In this document: positions 22,954 through 24,154 of the stretch, one piece after another | Layout of the letters: each line of letters starts with the position of its first letter | Position numbering within the stretch: position 1 is the stretch's first letter | Assembly (NCBI GenBank): GCA_015486505.1 | Contig: WFRP01000264.1 | Coordinates: forward strand, 1 to 24,154 | Length of the DNA stretch: 24,154 nucleotides | Source: Pseudomonadota bacterium | GTDB lineage: Bacteria > Desulfobacterota > Anaeroferrophillalia > Anaeroferrophillales > Tharpellaceae | Direction of reading: 5' to 3' | The notes under the pieces: generated by a model | The model's input: the letters and a program-made list of their open reading frames with translations, nothing else | Told to the model about the DNA's origin: nothing | Database searches by the model: none | Program-made: the position numbers and the translations under genes

Positions 22954-23988
22954 ATGGTGATGTTGTCGGCACGGCAGATGAAGGTTCTGCAGGCTGTGAT
23001 TGAGGAGTATATTCACAGCGGTGAACCGGTGGGGTCGCGGACCCTGGCCCGCAGTTCAGCTTTTCAGTTGAGCCCGGCAACCCTGCGTAATGTTATGGCT
23101 GATCTCGAGGATGAGGATTTTTTATGTCAGCCGCATACTTCGGCCGGGCGCATTCCGACCGATCGCGGCTTTCGTTTTTATGTTAATAATCTGGCTGATT
23201 TTACTTCCGTATCGGCAGCGGCGCAGATGCAGATCCGGGCCCGGCTGGAGGTTTCCGGCGGTCGCCTTGAAGAGGTTCTGCATGACGGGGTGCTGACCCT
23301 GGCCCAGTTAACCCCTTATGTCGGGGTTGTCAGCCTGCCGGATTTTCGGCAGATGATTGTCCGCCATATCCGTTTTGTCAAATTGCATGAGCGGCGGATT
23401 CTGGCCGTAGTCGTTTCAGTTTCCGGAGCAGTGCGGAATATCCTGTTTGACTCTGAAACCAGCCTGTCACAGGATGAGCTCAACCGTTTTTCCAACTATC
23501 TCAACGAGCTTTTAGGCGATCTTACATTGAGCGGCGTCAAGCGCAAGGTTCTTAAGGAGATGGCTAATGATAAACGGGGTTACGACGAACTTTTTGCTCA
23601 GGTACTGAGTTTGAGTAAAAGTTTTTTTGCCAAAGATTCGGAGCAGCAGGGCGAGGTTATGCTTGATGGTAAACTCAATCTGTTGGAGCATCCGGAATTT
23701 GCCGATGTTGAGCGGATGAAGGAGATTTTCAAGGCTTTTGAGGAGAAAGGTTCGATTTTGAAACTTCTGGACGGGGCTCTGGGCGGCGAGCAGCTGCGGG
23801 TTGTTATCGGTTCTGAGAGTTGCTGTGAAGAGATGCGGCATTGCTCGCTGGTGACCGCTGAATATGGTCGTGCGGATCGAACTTTAGGCCGGATTGGCGT
23901 CATTGGCCCGACGCGGATGGATTATTCGCGTATTATCCCGCTGGTAAATTACATAGCCGCGGCTATGAGCCGCCGTTTGCAGAATTGA
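22954..23988 (+). CDS. hrcA: Heat-inducible transcription repressor HrcA
   Basis: The 344-residue repressor has an N-terminal winged helix with LSPATLRNVMADLEDEDFL followed by the invariant-type block PHTSAGRIPTDRGFRFYV (together about residues 39-77). A GAF-like effector/dimerisation domain follows (about 100-335), ending GVIGPTRMDYSRIIPLVNYI, which is characteristic of HrcA. It represses chaperone operons by binding CIRCE and depends on GroEL for folding in studied bacteria. I chose ATG 22954 (MVMLSARQMKVLQAVIEEYI), preceded by GAGAGAG; ATG 22960 is an alternative, and the long upstream extension in this frame is translated regulatory region and repeat A6. A CIRCE lies 64 bases upstream, so the gene autoregulates. 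grpE-dnaK would be expected downstream, but mobile elements follow instead. Confidence 0.96.
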   Translation: MVMLSARQMKVLQAVIEEYIHSGEPVGSRTLARSSAFQLSPATLRNVMADLEDEDFLCQPHTSAGRIPTDRGFRFYVNNLADFTSVSAAAQMQIRARLEVSGGRLEEVLHDGVLTLAQLTPYVGVVSLPDFRQMIVRHIRFVKLHERRILAVVVSVSGAVRNILFDSETSLSQDELNRFSNYLNELLGDLTLSGVKRKVLKEMANDKRGYDELFAQVLSLSKSFFAKDSEQQGEVMLDGKLNLLEHPEFADVERMKEIFKAFEEKGSILKLLDGALGGEQLRVVIGSESCCEEMRHCSLVTAEYGRADRTLGRIGVIGPTRMDYSRIIPLVNYIAAAMSRRLQN

Positions 23989-24003
23989 AATTAAATCATA
24001 AAA

Positions 24004-24114
24004 GTAACTATTCAGCCAAATTTTACCCCCCACCTTCTGGAGGGGGCGGGGGTGGTTTTTCGTAAGCGGTTGCGGAAACGATTTCGTTGTTTTTCGGAAG
24101 CGAGCGGGAGCCCA
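24004..24114. mobile_element. Family B MITE, second copy (B2), interrupted
   Basis: It begins with the same 14-base end GTAACTATTCAGCC and follows B1 almost base for base for about 110 bases, including TTCTGGAGGGGGCGGGGGTGG. At GAGCCCAT the sequence switches to family A (TTAG at 24115). The right half of the MITE is not in the window. It lies 15 bases after the hrcA stop. Confidence 0.85.
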
Positions 24115-24154
24115 TTAGTGCCTTACAGGTTATTTTCTTGTTTTAAAACAAGAA
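24115..24154 (+). repeat. Family A structured repeat, copy A7 (cut by window edge)
   Basis: It starts TTAGTGCCTTACAGG, then the same ATTTTCTTGTTTT/AAAACAAGAA palindrome as A5, and runs off the window. Its junction lies inside MITE copy B2. Confidence 0.85.

Overview
The window looks like chromosome from a Gram-negative, probably anaerobic bacterium of the Desulfobacterota (former Deltaproteobacteria). This is inferred from gene content: an outer-membrane porin, a Liv-type ABC importer interleaved with acyl-CoA-ligase-family genes, a MetE-core-like protein, and HrcA with a CIRCE operator. No rRNA or tRNA gene was seen.

Layout. (1) 1-3442, minus strand: a porin cut by the window edge, an M24 (Xaa-Pro type) peptidase and a MerR regulator. 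(2) 3950-13609, plus strand: livG, a long-chain acyl-CoA synthetase-like ligase, livH, livM, livK, livF, a PaaK-like protein without recognisable adenylation motifs, and a double-CBS protein. The run closes with a strong terminator at 13660-13695. These genes plausibly import a carboxylic acid and activate it as a CoA thioester. The MerR gene diverges from this operon and is a candidate regulator. (3) 13729-16431, minus strand: an SH3b/coiled-coil membrane protein, a NudL-like Nudix hydrolase and an RNase Z-like metallo-beta-lactamase-fold protein. (4) 16631-22458, plus strand: a MetE-core-like protein, Lon, ThiL and an OB-fold/HD-domain (YhaM-like) nuclease. (5) 22823-23988: hrcA behind a sigma-70-like promoter and CIRCE; grpE/dnaK would be expected beyond the window.

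The most unusual content lies between the genes. Family A is a repeat of about 120-150 bp, seen in seven same-strand copies (3765, 6672, 6796, 6919, 22455, 22590, 24115) plus one apparent right-end scrap (15356). Each copy starts at TTAG. It has a long 5' hairpin whose arms co-vary between copies and a GC-rich 3' hairpin next to TTAG or TTGG. There are no terminal inverted repeats. This fits a non-autonomous, IS200/IS605-type (PATE-like) or REP-like element targeting TTAG, which at two genes is the TAG stop codon. Family B is a 240-bp MITE (10432-10671) with perfect 14-bp terminal inverted repeats and an 8-bp target duplication, inserted between livK and livF. A second copy at 24004 is interrupted by a family A element. 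A third, simpler class consists of 9-nt tandem repeats (15173-15271 and 10686-10712).
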